Of a stretch of 64,000 nucleotides of DNA, positions 51,383 to 59,095 are shown one piece after another. The notes under the pieces are model-generated. The model worked only from the letters and a program-made list of their open reading frames with translations. It did not search any database and had not been told where the DNA came from. Source of the DNA: a bacterium (GTDB taxonomy: Bacteria > UBA8248); the NCBI GenBank assembly GCA_022828125.1, contig JAJEJD010000019.1, positions 142,875 through 206,874 of the forward strand, given 5' to 3'. Every line of letters begins with the position of its first letter. Position 1 is the first letter of the stretch. Position numbers and translations under genes: made by a program.

Positions 51383-51631
51383 TCAAACGTCCCCAAGTCC
51401 CGTCTCGTAAAAGAGGCCGTCATAAAGAAAAGCGCTGCGGATCGCCTCGCAGTCGCGTTCGCTCACGCCGGCACGGCGCATCGTCGCGCGCCATGAGGCG
51501 CGCACCGTTTCGACCATGCGCGTGAATATGGCCTCGGCCTCATCCGCGCCGAGGAGAAAACGGCCCGCCGTCACGAACTCGCACTCTCCGGGGAGGACGA
51601 TATAGACGAAGCACTCGCCCTCAGAAGTCAT
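51383..51631 (-). pseudogene. hipA: internally deleted HipA toxin (N- and C-terminal ends joined)
   Basis: 82 codons that read as the two ends of a HipA-family kinase. Residues 1-~27 (ECFVYIVLPGECEFVTAGRF) match the usual N-terminus. The rest (ADEAEAIFTRMVETVRASWRATMRRAGVSERDCEAIRSAF) matches the C-terminal helices. The whole kinase core of some 300-350 residues is missing, yet the frame is kept. The start overlaps the HipB-like gene by 11 bases, as in intact hipBA operons. It cannot be an active kinase. It could still bind HipB or be a decaying relic. The family match is from recognition, not a search. Confidence 0.65.
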
Positions 51632-51980
51632 TGTCGAGCCTCCTGCGGCGCGGCGCGGACTTCGGGCTTCTGGCGCTTTCGAGCGTCTTGCCCTCCTCGT
51701 CGCGGTCGGGGTCGGCCACCTCGCTCATGCCCTCCAGCAGGCCGAGCGCCCACAGCGCGCCCGCATAGGCGGCCATGGACGCGCCCGGCTTGCCCTTCTC
51801 GACGTCCGCGACCGTGAAACGCGAAGCGCCGATGCGGTTCGCCACGTCCTCGATGCGCAGCCTCCGGCGCAGGCGCGCCGTTCGGATGTTCCGCCCCATA
51901 CACCGGATGGCCTCCTCGACGGCTGCCGGCGGTGTCCGTGTAACCCTGCTTTTATTCATCATGTTGAAAATATCCATCAT
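51621..51980 (-). CDS. hipB: HipB-like XRE-family antitoxin
   Basis: 119-residue DNA-binding protein. The helix-turn-helix spans ~25-80 (AIRCMGRNIRTARLRRRLRIEDVANRIGASRFTVADVEKGKPGASMAAYAGALWALGLLEGM), the standard XRE/HipB pattern. The tail is charged (DPDRDEEGKTLESARSPKSAPRRRRLDNDF). No clear ribosome site marks the start; ATG 51959 (MNKSRV) is an alternative. It overlaps the truncated hipA. Two copies of CATCATATAA lie at and just upstream of the 51980 start and may be its operator. Confidence 0.75.
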   Translation of the reverse strand: MMDIFNMMNKSRVTRTPPAAVEEAIRCMGRNIRTARLRRRLRIEDVANRIGASRFTVADVEKGKPGASMAAYAGALWALGLLEGMSEVADPDRDEEGKTLESARSPKSAPRRRRLDNDF

Positions 51981-52015
51981 ATAAGAGTTATATGTTGGTT
52001 AAAGTCATCATATAA
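51975..52015. promoter_or_regulatory. direct repeats at the hipB start, possible operator
   Basis: CATCATATAA occurs at 51975-51984 and again at 52006-52015, 31 bases apart (three helical turns), at and just upstream of the 51980 start. Autoregulatory HipB binding is a natural guess but is not shown. Confidence 0.35.
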
Positions 52016-52082
52016 AATACGGAATTACTGCTCTCCCCGTCAAGCGAAAAGGGATTATGCGTTTCTTAGGAAAATTATATGG

Positions 52083-52171
52083 AACCTATAAACCGACTAA
52101 ATTCCGTATAAACGCGCCAACTATTCCCTTGCTTAACCTATAAAAGTAAGGCATTATCATATTAAGTAAGG
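52083..52171 (+). promoter_or_regulatory. direct repeats upstream of the AbrB/VapC pair
   Basis: AACCTATAAA at 52083-52092 and 52135-52144, and AAGTAAGG at 52144-52151 and 52164-52171, lie in the AT-rich leader before AGGAGG (52175-52180) and ATG 52188. Paired sites are expected for AbrB/MazE-type autoregulation. Confidence 0.35.
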
Positions 52172-52187
52172 AATAGGAGGGTTCCGC

Positions 52188-52421
52188 ATGGTCGAATCCA
52201 CGATTACCTCGAAGGGCCAGACGACGCTGCCAAAGCCGGTACGCGATGCCCTCGGCGTAGGGCCGGGCGACCGCGTGCGCTATATCATCATTGACGATGA
52301 GGTGCGCATCATCCCGATGCGGCCCATCGCCCGGCTGTTCGGCATGCTCAAATACGAAGGCCCCCCAAAAACGCTCGAAGATATGGAGCGCGCTATCGCC
52401 GAGGGGGCGAGTGAGGAGTGA
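52188..52421 (+). CDS. AbrB/MazE-type antitoxin
   Basis: 77-residue SpoVT/AbrB swapped-hairpin DNA-binding protein, residues 1-~45: VESTITSKGQTTLPKPVRDALGVGPGDRVRYIIIDDEVRIIPM. The C-terminal part ARLFGMLKYEGPPKTLEDMERAIAEGA is the typical toxin-binding segment of antitoxins paired with PIN toxins. A perfect AGGAGG lies seven bases before ATG. It overlaps the toxin start by four bases. Confidence 0.88.
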   Translation: MVESTITSKGQTTLPKPVRDALGVGPGDRVRYIIIDDEVRIIPMRPIARLFGMLKYEGPPKTLEDMERAIAEGASEE

Positions 52422-52813
52422 TCGCGCTCGACACGAACATCCTCGTCCGATATCTGGTCAAGGATGATGCGGCCCAGACCGAAGCGGCCCGAGGTCTGAT
52501 GGCGGGGCTGACTGCCGAGAGGCCCGGCTTTATTTGCCGCGAGGTGACTGTCGAACTCGTCTGGGTGCTCGAGCGAACCTATCGGTTATCCCGAGAACGA
52601 ATCGCAGAAGTGTTGGAAGAACTCATCGCCAGCGTGGAACTCGAAATCGAGGCGGCGGACGACGTGGCCCGCGCCGCTTTCCGCTACCGAAGCGGCGGTG
52701 CCGGTTTTTCCGACCTCATGATCGCAGCCGCCGCGAGCCGAAGCGGCGCACACCCACTTTATACCTTCGACAGACGAGCGGCGCAGTTGGAGGGGGTGGA
52801 GTTGGTGGGATGA
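52418..52813 (+). CDS. VapC-type PIN-domain toxin
   Basis: 131-residue ribonuclease toxin. The PIN acidic residues are visible in MIALDTNILVRYL (Asp5), CREVTVELVWVLER (Glu near 46), GFSDLMIAAAA (Asp near 98) and YTFDRRAAQL (Asp near 117). GTG 52418 overlaps the antitoxin stop. The length and all motifs are intact, so the pair is probably active. It sits between the damaged hipBA locus and the TIR gene. Confidence 0.88.
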   Translation: MIALDTNILVRYLVKDDAAQTEAARGLMAGLTAERPGFICREVTVELVWVLERTYRLSRERIAEVLEELIASVELEIEAADDVARAAFRYRSGGAGFSDLMIAAAASRSGAHPLYTFDRRAAQLEGVELVG

Positions 52814-53049
52814 ATCCTGGTTGAGGGAGGGTGGGGTTGCGCTTCTTGAATAACACCTGCTCGCTGAAACCTCTAATAGACGTTATTCCTAAAGATTATC
52901 TTTACGTTTACTTTGTGCAATGACCTAAAATGCAATATTATTATGTTGTAACTGGCAGCCCATCATTCAATAGACACTTTACATTCAAGACAGATTTACT
53001 TCCTTTCACTCCATACATTGCACGACGTCCCAGAAGCGAGATTAAACAA

Positions 53050-54201
53050 ATGGATCAAGCAACGAAACCGTATGAAGAATTGTTGAATATTGCTGAAAGT
53101 TTGGATCAATTAGCGGAGCGCGGCCACGAGACGAATATAACGGAACCCCTTGGGCGGCTAGAAGAAGCAGCTACTAAAATTGGGGAAGCCTGGAGTGGTT
53201 CATGGCTAGGCTACCACGCCAATGTATACTACAAAGGTTTGAAACCTCCACCACCGGGCGAGCATTTCAGCCAAGAATGGGGTCTTTTGGACACATATTT
53301 TGATGGTAGTTCTGACAACTGGATTGAATTCGAAGCGAAAGACATAAAATCCGCAATTTACGAACGCGCAAAACACCCTGATCTGAAGCCTGCTGATAAG
53401 TTGAAGGAAGAAGCAACTCAACAATTCGAAACCGAACAATCTAATGTAATTTCCATACTAGAAATAGAAATTAACAAATCAAGTGATCCTTTTCTGGTGC
53501 AACAAAAAGAAAAAATAGAAAATATGTCAATTTTGACAGAAGGAGAGGTAATCAAACGCTTGAGACCAAAAACGCCACAGATAATGACTAGAGACACCAT
53601 TGTAATTGGTCAAGGTTATTGGACACCACCGCATCATTCCGTTCTCTCTAAAGTCCTCTCATTCCAACGCACGATCAATGCAGTCGCAATGCTGTCAAAG
53701 AGAACGACACAGGTCAGATCACATCTCCTACGCCAGAAGCATCAACGTCGACGAACTGAACTTGAAGGCACGAACGTGTTTATCGGACACGGTCGTTCAC
53801 CGATTTGGCGTGAACTAAAGGACTTCATAGAAGACCGTTTGGGCTTGCCCGTAGACGAATTCAACCGGGTTCCTGTTGCTGGCGTAACCAACACAGCCCG
53901 CCTGTCGGAAATGATGGATGCCGCAGCTATCGCTTTTCTTGTGATGACTGGAGAGGATGAGCAGCCCGATGGAAACGTGCGGGCTCGTATGAACGTGATC
54001 CACGAAGCTGGACTTTTTCAAGGACGGCTGGGATTTACGCGTGCAATTATTTTGCTGGAAGAAGGCTGCGAAAAATTCAGCAATATTGAAGGTCTTGGAC
54101 AAATACGATTTTCAAAAGGCAGCATCAAAGCCGCATTCGAGGAGATAAGAGAAGTTCTTGAGCGCGAGGGGATTCTCACGCCACACCAACAAGCAAAGTG
54201 A
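53050..54201 (+). CDS. TIR-like effector (PF10137/Cap12-type) with unknown N-terminal domain
   Basis: 383-residue protein. The C-terminal ~242-371 is the TIR-like domain of predicted nucleotide-binding (Cap12/Pycsar-TIR) proteins: NVFIGHGRSPIWRELKDFIED is the first strand-loop-helix, AAAIAFLVMTGEDEQ the central strand, and RARMNVIHEAGLFQGRLG holds the presumed NADase catalytic Glu319. The N-terminal ~1-240 includes GEAWSGSWLGYHANVYYKGLKPPPPGEHFSQEWG, a conserved-looking sensor or adaptor segment I cannot name. The gene is strikingly AT-rich compared with its neighbours, a sign of transfer. ATG 53050 is chosen by pattern; ATG 52930 would add 40 unfamiliar residues, and neither has a good ribosome site. 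No cyclase, STING or Thoeris partner is adjacent. Confidence 0.8.
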   Translation: MDQATKPYEELLNIAESLDQLAERGHETNITEPLGRLEEAATKIGEAWSGSWLGYHANVYYKGLKPPPPGEHFSQEWGLLDTYFDGSSDNWIEFEAKDIKSAIYERAKHPDLKPADKLKEEATQQFETEQSNVISILEIEINKSSDPFLVQQKEKIENMSILTEGEVIKRLRPKTPQIMTRDTIVIGQGYWTPPHHSVLSKVLSFQRTINAVAMLSKRTTQVRSHLLRQKHQRRRTELEGTNVFIGHGRSPIWRELKDFIEDRLGLPVDEFNRVPVAGVTNTARLSEMMDAAAIAFLVMTGEDEQPDGNVRARMNVIHEAGLFQGRLGFTRAIILLEEGCEKFSNIEGLGQIRFSKGSIKAAFEEIREVLEREGILTPHQQAK

Positions 54202-54214
54202 AACTAATCCCCCC

Positions 54215-54844
54215 CTACCTCCTCATCTCCCGCGTTTCGATCTCCCCGCCCTCTTCCTTCTCACCACCCGTTATGCCTTCGAGCTTTTTCTTCACCGCGC
54301 CGACGCCCTCCTTGGCCGAGTCGAGCTTGTCGCCGAGTTTCTCCTTGGCGGCGTTCAGGCCTTCCTCGATATCCGCCTTGTCGAACGCCTGGATGTAGGC
54401 GCTCACTTGCCGCACATACGGGAGGAGCCTGTCCCCGCCGCCCGCAGGAAAAAAGCCGGACACATGGGCACCGAAGACCGCCAGCCCCAGGGCGAAGAAG
54501 AACACGCCCTTGGCGCACCCGATGAGGCCGCCGCCGAGCCTTGAGAACAGCCCGGGCGTGGCGATCGACAAGACGCCGAACATCATGCGGAAGAACCAGG
54601 CGGCGAGCACCCATACGCCCAGGAATAGAAGCGGCTTGACGAACGAATCGAGCCGGCCCGTCTCGCCCAGGAAATACGAGAGGTAGGAGCGCGTGAGGTC
54701 GGTGAACTGCATGGTGACGAGAACCGCGATTCCGAGCGCGACCACGGAAAAAGTCTCGCGGAAAAAACCGCGCACGCAGCCGCGGATGAGGAACGCGCCG
54801 ACGAATACGGCAATCACGACATCGGGAAACGTGAAGGAAATCAT
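54215..54844 (-). CDS. cvpA: CvpA-family membrane protein
   Basis: 209 residues with four to five N-terminal helices of the CvpA (colicin V production) family: FPDVVIAVFVGAFLIRGCVRGFFRETFSVVALGIAVLVTM, VKPLLFLGVWVLAAWFFRMMF and GGGLIGCAKGVFFFALGLAVFG. A charged helical tail follows (DKADIEEGLNAAKEKLGDKLDSAKEGVG). The family affects envelope integrity and biofilm or colicin phenotypes. It converges with the TIR gene (13-base gap) and lies downstream of rimI. Confidence 0.87.
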   Translation of the reverse strand: MISFTFPDVVIAVFVGAFLIRGCVRGFFRETFSVVALGIAVLVTMQFTDLTRSYLSYFLGETGRLDSFVKPLLFLGVWVLAAWFFRMMFGVLSIATPGLFSRLGGGLIGCAKGVFFFALGLAVFGAHVSGFFPAGGGDRLLPYVRQVSAYIQAFDKADIEEGLNAAKEKLGDKLDSAKEGVGAVKKKLEGITGGEKEEGGEIETREMRR

Positions 54845-54889
54845 ATATATATGGCGTCTCTACGGACGGTTTTAGGCCGCAACGGGCAT

Positions 54890-54918
54890 AATCTAGCAAA
54901 TAACAATGCGTTTGTCAC
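54890..54918 (-). promoter_or_regulatory. candidate promoter upstream of cvpA
   Basis: On the minus strand GTGACA (54918-54913) and TAGATT (54895-54890) are 17 bases apart, 46 bases ahead of the cvpA start. The match is moderate. Confidence 0.3.
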
Positions 54919-54937
54919 TAGATATTTAAGCTTCGGT

Positions 54938-55390
54938 TCAGATTTTTTCTTTCCACATCACCAGGGCGTCTTCGCTGTTGTCGGGATAATAGCGCCGACG
55001 CATGGCCGCCGCCGTGAACCCCCACTTCTCATACAAGGCGATGGCGGCGGCGTTGCCGAGGCGCACCTCCAGGGTGGCGCGGAGGAGTCCCCTGCCCTTC
55101 GCATCTTCGAGAATCCTCCCCAGCAGAACATCAGCCACCCCCTTGCGCCTGTGGGCGGGCGCGACGGCGAAATTCGTGATGTGGCACTCATCCACCACCT
55201 CCCACCAGCAGGCGTAGCCCATGAGGTCGGCCCCGGCCTCCTCATCCTCCGTCACGACCAGGAGGCGGGAATTGTCGATCTCGCGAATCTCGCGGATAAA
55301 ACTCTCCCTGGACCACGGCAGCGGGAAGGAGAGGCGTTCGATGACGAGCACCGCATCCACGTCCTCGACTCTCATGGGCCTCGTATTCAC
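54938..55390 (-). CDS. rimI: ribosomal protein S18-alanine N-acetyltransferase
   Basis: 150-residue GNAT acetyltransferase. It has the RimI pattern: VLVIERLSFPLPWSRESFIREI at the N-terminus, GYACWWEVVDECHITNFAVAPAHRRKGVADVLLGRIL with the acetyl-CoA loop (RRKGVA), then ATLEVRLGNAAAIALYEKWGF and RRRYYPDNSEDALVM. RimI acetylates the N-terminal Ala of ribosomal protein S18. It often lies beside tsaB/tsaD, which are not in view here. ATG 55390 is the first start consistent with MNTRPMRVEDVDAVL. Confidence 0.9.
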   Translation of the reverse strand: MNTRPMRVEDVDAVLVIERLSFPLPWSRESFIREIREIDNSRLLVVTEDEEAGADLMGYACWWEVVDECHITNFAVAPAHRRKGVADVLLGRILEDAKGRGLLRATLEVRLGNAAAIALYEKWGFTAAAMRRRYYPDNSEDALVMWKEKI

Positions 55391-55579
55391 GGCTTTTCAT
55401 CCTCTCACGCAGCCGGAAACGGCGAATGAAGCGAAATCCCCTGAAACTCTTTCGCCCCGGAGTTTTCGGGACTATAATGCGCCGACCGAACTTCAGAACA
55501 TTTGAACACAAACCGATGCCGCAAACGTAGCGCGTTTGCGGTCGAGCGAAAACCCAAGAAACCGATACGGAGGATCATC

Positions 55580-56290
55580 ATGGGCGCAACTCTTACTTAT
55601 CTGGGACATTCCACTTTCGTAGGGCAGTCAGGCGGGGGCAAGACCTTCTACATCGACCCCTGGCTCGAGGGGAACCCGCGCTGCCCCGAAGACCACACCA
55701 GCCCGCAGAAAGCCGACCTGATCGCCTTGACCCACGGCCATTTCGACCACATCGCCGCCGTCATGGACGTCTACGGCCAGGGCGGATGCCCGGTGGCGGG
55801 GCCCTATGAACTGGTGAACCTCATCGCCCAGAACGAGGGCTTCGCGGAAGAGCACGCGGGCGCGATGGGCAAGGGCGGCACGGTGGATTTCGGCGGCATC
55901 GGCGTCACCTTAACCCACGCCATGCACAGCTCCAGCTACAACGATCCGGGCGTCTACGCCGGCGAACCCGCCGGCCTCGTCATGACCTTCGAGGACGGAA
56001 AGCGCGTCTACCACGCGGGGGATACCGCCGTGTTCGGCGACATGAAGATCATCGGCGAGTTGTACCAGCCGGACCTCTGCCTCCTGCCCATCGGCAGCCG
56101 GTTCACGATGGACCCGCGCGAGGCGGCCCTGGCCGTCGAGCTTCTGGGCGCGAGCCGTGTCGTGCCCATCCACCACTCGACCTTTCCGCCGCTCACGGGC
56201 ACGCCCGAGCAGTTCGCGGAAGAGGTCGCGGCGCGGGGTCTCTCGCCCGAAATCACCGTGATGGAGCCGGGCGAGTCCATCAGCGTGTAG
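55580..56290 (+). CDS. UPF0173-type metal-dependent hydrolase (MBL fold)
   Basis: 236-residue metallo-beta-lactamase-fold hydrolase of the YtkL/UPF0173 group. TLTYLGHSTFVGQSGGGKTFYIDPWLEGNP is the family start, LIALTHGHFDHIAAVMD (HxHxDH, ~48-64) the metal motif, HAMHSSSYNDPGVYAGEPAGLV a further His, YHAGDTAVFGDMKIIGELYQPDLCLLPIGSRFTMDP the bridging Asp, and VVPIHHSTFPPLTG the last His. ATG 55580 follows CGGAGG; an in-frame TTG upstream is rejected. The substrate is unknown for the family. Confidence 0.88.
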   Translation: MGATLTYLGHSTFVGQSGGGKTFYIDPWLEGNPRCPEDHTSPQKADLIALTHGHFDHIAAVMDVYGQGGCPVAGPYELVNLIAQNEGFAEEHAGAMGKGGTVDFGGIGVTLTHAMHSSSYNDPGVYAGEPAGLVMTFEDGKRVYHAGDTAVFGDMKIIGELYQPDLCLLPIGSRFTMDPREAALAVELLGASRVVPIHHSTFPPLTGTPEQFAEEVAARGLSPEITVMEPGESISV

Positions 56291-56315
56291 GCGTGGGGGA
56301 ATGCTCGACCCTTGA

Positions 56316-56497
56316 GGGGGCTGTTAAAAAAGCCTTTGTCATAGGAGCAACCCCCCCTACCCCCCCTTGTCAGGGGGGTAAAAAAAGGCGACGCCAGCCG
56401 CAGGTTGAGGGGCTTTTGTTTTTTCTTGCCCCCCTGTTAAGGGGGGGTAGGGGGGGTTGCTTTTATCCCCTGACAGGAGGACTTTTTCATTGACCCT
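56316..56497. repeat. MITE-like palindromic element, copy A6
   Basis: Left end GGGGGCTGTTAAAAAAGCC, right end GGACTTTTTCATTGACCCTC, with inner C-tract/G-tract arms at 56349-56381 and 56427-56458. It fills most of the gap 56291-56626. The remaining AT-richer 56500-56626 precedes the CocE gene and shows no firm promoter. Confidence 0.72.
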
Positions 56498-56626
56498 CAA
56501 AGAGGAATGAGAAAAACCAGACAGAAAAAAGTAGTCTCCAACTGAAATATACAATTCTCAAACGCAGGCGCCGAAGAAACGGAAAAACAGGAATTCGCTA
56601 TCAACGCCAAAAGAAAGGAACCACGC

Positions 56627-58396
56627 ATGAGTGAGGCCCCCCAAGTCAACACGAGAACAGAAGACCGCGACGGAATGCGGATCACCTGGCACCAGCCCAT
56701 CGAGATGGACGACGGACTCGTGCTCCGCGCCGACGTGTTCCGGCCCATCGAGGAAGGGAAATACCCCGTCATCCTGACCTACGGCATCTACGCCAAGGGG
56801 GTGGCCTACCAGGAGGGCTATCACCACCAGTGGAACAAGATGGTGGCGGACTATCCCGAAATTCTCGAAATGTCCACCAACAAGTACCAGAACTGGGAGG
56901 TCACGGACCCCGAGTGCTGGATCCCGCACGGCTACGTCTGCATCCGCGTGGATTCGCGCGGGGCCGGCTGGTCCCCCGGCTTCATGGCGCCCAACTCCCC
57001 TCGGGAGATCGACGATCTTTATGAGTGCATCGAGTGGGCGGGCGTGCAGGAGTGGAGCAACGGGAAGGTGGGGATGCTGGGCATCTCCTACTACGCGCGC
57101 AACCAGTGGCGCATCGCGGGCCGAAAGCCCCCGCACCTGACGGCCATCATCCCCTGGGAGGGCGGGAACGACACCTACCGCGATTCGGGCTATCACGGGG
57201 GAATTTTAAGCCAGTTCCAGGAGCAGTGGTCGAAAGTCCAGGTGATGAACGTCCAGTACGGACGCGGCGAGAACGCGCGAAAACACCCCGTTACGGGAGA
57301 ATCCGTCGCGGGCCCCATCACGCTCACGGAAGATGAGCTGGCGGCGAACCGCGTGAACGCCTTCGAGGAACTCAAGAAACATCCCTTCGACGGCCCGTGG
57401 CACCGGGAGCGCTCCGGCGACCTCTCTAAGGTCACGCTGCCGCTCCTCACCTGCGCCAACTGGGGCGGACAAGGCATCCACCCGCGCGGGAATTTCAACG
57501 GCTACATCGAATCGCCCTCCGAGCAGAAGTGGTTGGAAGCCCACGGCGATTCCCACTGGTCGCTCTTTTCGAGCGCCTACGGGCTGGACCTCCAGAAGCG
57601 CTTTTTCGATTACTTCCTGAAAGGAATCGAGAACGGCTGGGAGAAGACCCCGCGCGTGGCACTGAACATCCGCCACCCGGGGCCGAAATTCGTCCACCGC
57701 TACGAGAACGAGTGGCCCCTGGCGCGCACGCAGTGGACGAAGTTCTATCTCGATCTCGAGAACAAGGCGCTCACGAGAGAACCTACCGCAGGGGAAGCGA
57801 CTCTCGAATACGACGGCATGGGGGACGGCGTGACGTTCTGGATGCCGCCGATGGAAGAGGCGACCGAGATCACGGGGCCGATGGCGGCGAAGCTCTTCGT
57901 CTCCTCATCGACGGAAGACGCGGACCTCTTCCTCATCGTGCGCGTGTTCGACCCCGAGGGGAAAGAACTCACCTTCATGGGCTCCACCGACCCGCACACG
58001 CCGATTGCGAACGGCTGGCTGCGCGTCTCGCACCGCGCGCTCGATCCCGAAAAGAGCACCTTCTACCGGCCGTATCATCCGCACGACAAGGCGGAAAAGC
58101 TCACGCCCGGTGAGGCGTATGAGTGCGACGTGGAGATCGTCACCTCGTGCATCGTCGTGCCCGCCGGCTGGCGGGTGGCGTTCACCGTGCGCGGGAAGGA
58201 CTATGAGTACACGGGCGAACTCAGCGAGTTCGGCAAGCAGTTCCACTACTCCACGAAAGGCACGGGCGGCATGACGCACAACGACCCCGACGACAGGCCG
58301 CCCGCGGTCTTCGACAACAAGGTGACCCTGCACGCAGGCTCCGGGCGCGACCCCTACCTGCTTCTGCCCATCATCCCGCCGAAAGAGGGGGAGTAA
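56627..58396 (+). CDS. CocE/NonD-family hydrolase (S15 peptidase-like)
   Basis: 589-residue serine hydrolase of the CocE/X-Pro dipeptidyl-peptidase group, which cleave esters or acyl-amides. The alpha/beta core begins VLRADVFRPIEEGKYPVILTYGIYAKG. VDSRGAGWSPGFMAPNSPREIDDLYECIEWAGVQEWSNGKVGMLGISYYARNQW contains the nucleophile motif GISYYA. Later AHGDSHWSLF carries a candidate His. The C-terminal ~200 residues are the jelly-roll domain (LFVSSSTEDADLFLIVRVFDPEGKEL, LRVSHRALDPEKS). No signal peptide is seen. Ribosome site GAAAGGAAC. Confidence 0.88.
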   Translation: MSEAPQVNTRTEDRDGMRITWHQPIEMDDGLVLRADVFRPIEEGKYPVILTYGIYAKGVAYQEGYHHQWNKMVADYPEILEMSTNKYQNWEVTDPECWIPHGYVCIRVDSRGAGWSPGFMAPNSPREIDDLYECIEWAGVQEWSNGKVGMLGISYYARNQWRIAGRKPPHLTAIIPWEGGNDTYRDSGYHGGILSQFQEQWSKVQVMNVQYGRGENARKHPVTGESVAGPITLTEDELAANRVNAFEELKKHPFDGPWHRERSGDLSKVTLPLLTCANWGGQGIHPRGNFNGYIESPSEQKWLEAHGDSHWSLFSSAYGLDLQKRFFDYFLKGIENGWEKTPRVALNIRHPGPKFVHRYENEWPLARTQWTKFYLDLENKALTREPTAGEATLEYDGMGDGVTFWMPPMEEATEITGPMAAKLFVSSSTEDADLFLIVRVFDPEGKELTFMGSTDPHTPIANGWLRVSHRALDPEKSTFYRPYHPHDKAEKLTPGEAYECDVEIVTSCIVVPAGWRVAFTVRGKDYEYTGELSEFGKQFHYSTKGTGGMTHNDPDDRPPAVFDNKVTLHAGSGRDPYLLLPIIPPKEGE

Positions 58397-58563
58397 AGCG
58401 AAACGAGACGACTTCATTTTTCAGTCGTGGCAAAAGGAGCATTCAAACGTGAAGTAACACAAAAAATCGGTCTGTTGACCGTAACCACCCGAATTGCGAT
58501 ATTTATCTTGTTCCCCGCTTGCGCGGGCGCGAGGACAACCTCAAGGACCCAAGGAGGATCCAG

Positions 58564-58941
58564 ATGAAAGACACATGGATCGGGTTTTTGGGCGTCATGC
58601 TGACGACTGTTATGGCCTTCATATTCGTCTACGGCGAAATGGGCGACATCCGCGAGCAAATCGGAAGAGTTGACGGGAGACTTGTGGGAATCGAAAAAGG
58701 CATGATGAAAATCGAGAGTCGCATGACGAGGATCGAAACACGAATGACTAGGATGGAATCACGTATGACGGGGCTCGAAAACCGAATGACGGGAATTGAG
58801 AACCGCATGGTGAAGGTCGAAAATCGCATCGGGAAACTGGACAACCGCACGGCGAGAGTCGAGAAATGGGTGGGCCTCACGGCACGCGGCCTCAACCTCC
58901 TTCCGCAAGACGAAAAATCGACTCAGAAACCGCTCCCTTAA
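58564..58941 (+). CDS. membrane-anchored heptad-repeat coiled-coil protein
   Basis: 125 residues. An N-terminal helix (WIGFLGVMLTTVMAFIFVYGEMG, ~5-27) is followed by ten tandem seven-residue units from about residue 32 to 101 (QIGRVDG, RLVGIEK, GMMKIES, RMTRIET, RMTRMES, RMTGLEN, RMTGIEN, RMVKVEN, RIGKLDN, RTARVEK). They form a regular coiled coil, then a short tail WVGLTARGLNLLPQ. It probably self-associates at the membrane; the function is unknown. ATG 58564 follows AAGGAGG. The stop lies against a solo A-type repeat end at 58942. Confidence 0.75.
   Translation: MKDTWIGFLGVMLTTVMAFIFVYGEMGDIREQIGRVDGRLVGIEKGMMKIESRMTRIETRMTRMESRMTGLENRMTGIENRMVKVENRIGKLDNRTARVEKWVGLTARGLNLLPQDEKSTQKPLP
58657..58866 (+). 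repeat. ten 21-bp tandem units within the coiled-coil gene
   Basis: Units such as CGCATGACGAGGATCGAAAC, CGAATGACTAGGATGGAATC and CGTATGACGGGGCTCGAAAA lie end to end from 58720. Seven are close matches and three earlier ones are more diverged. They encode the heptads, so unit number could change by slippage without breaking the frame. Confidence 0.7.
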
Positions 58942-58961
58942 GGGGCTGTTGAAGAAGTCCT
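58942..58961. repeat. solo end of the A-family element
   Basis: GGGGCTGTTGAAGAAGTCC stands alone just after the coiled-coil stop, with no C-tract core. It is probably a relic of an A-family copy. Confidence 0.5.
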
Positions 58962-59016
58962 GCAACACCGGGATTGCTGTCATTCCGGCGAATGAATCTG
59001 CTCTGCCTCTTGTAGT

Positions 59017-59052
59017 GGGCCGTTCTTGTGAACGGCCCGAGGTCGCGACCTC
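59017..59052. repeat. two adjacent short palindromes
   Basis: GGGCCGTTC paired with GAACGGCCC (59017-59038), then the perfect palindrome GAGGTCGCGACCTC (59039-59052). They lie between the convergent coiled-coil and SDR genes and may terminate transcription from both sides. Confidence 0.5.
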
Positions 59053-59095
59053 TCCCTACCACTTTCGTGGTTGTCTCTACGAGTTTCCTGCTCCA

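Noticed and set aside
52930-53049. Extra 40 residues at the N-terminus of the TIR protein
   Set aside because: In frame, but without a ribosome site and unlike the conserved-looking region that follows; kept only as an alternative start.
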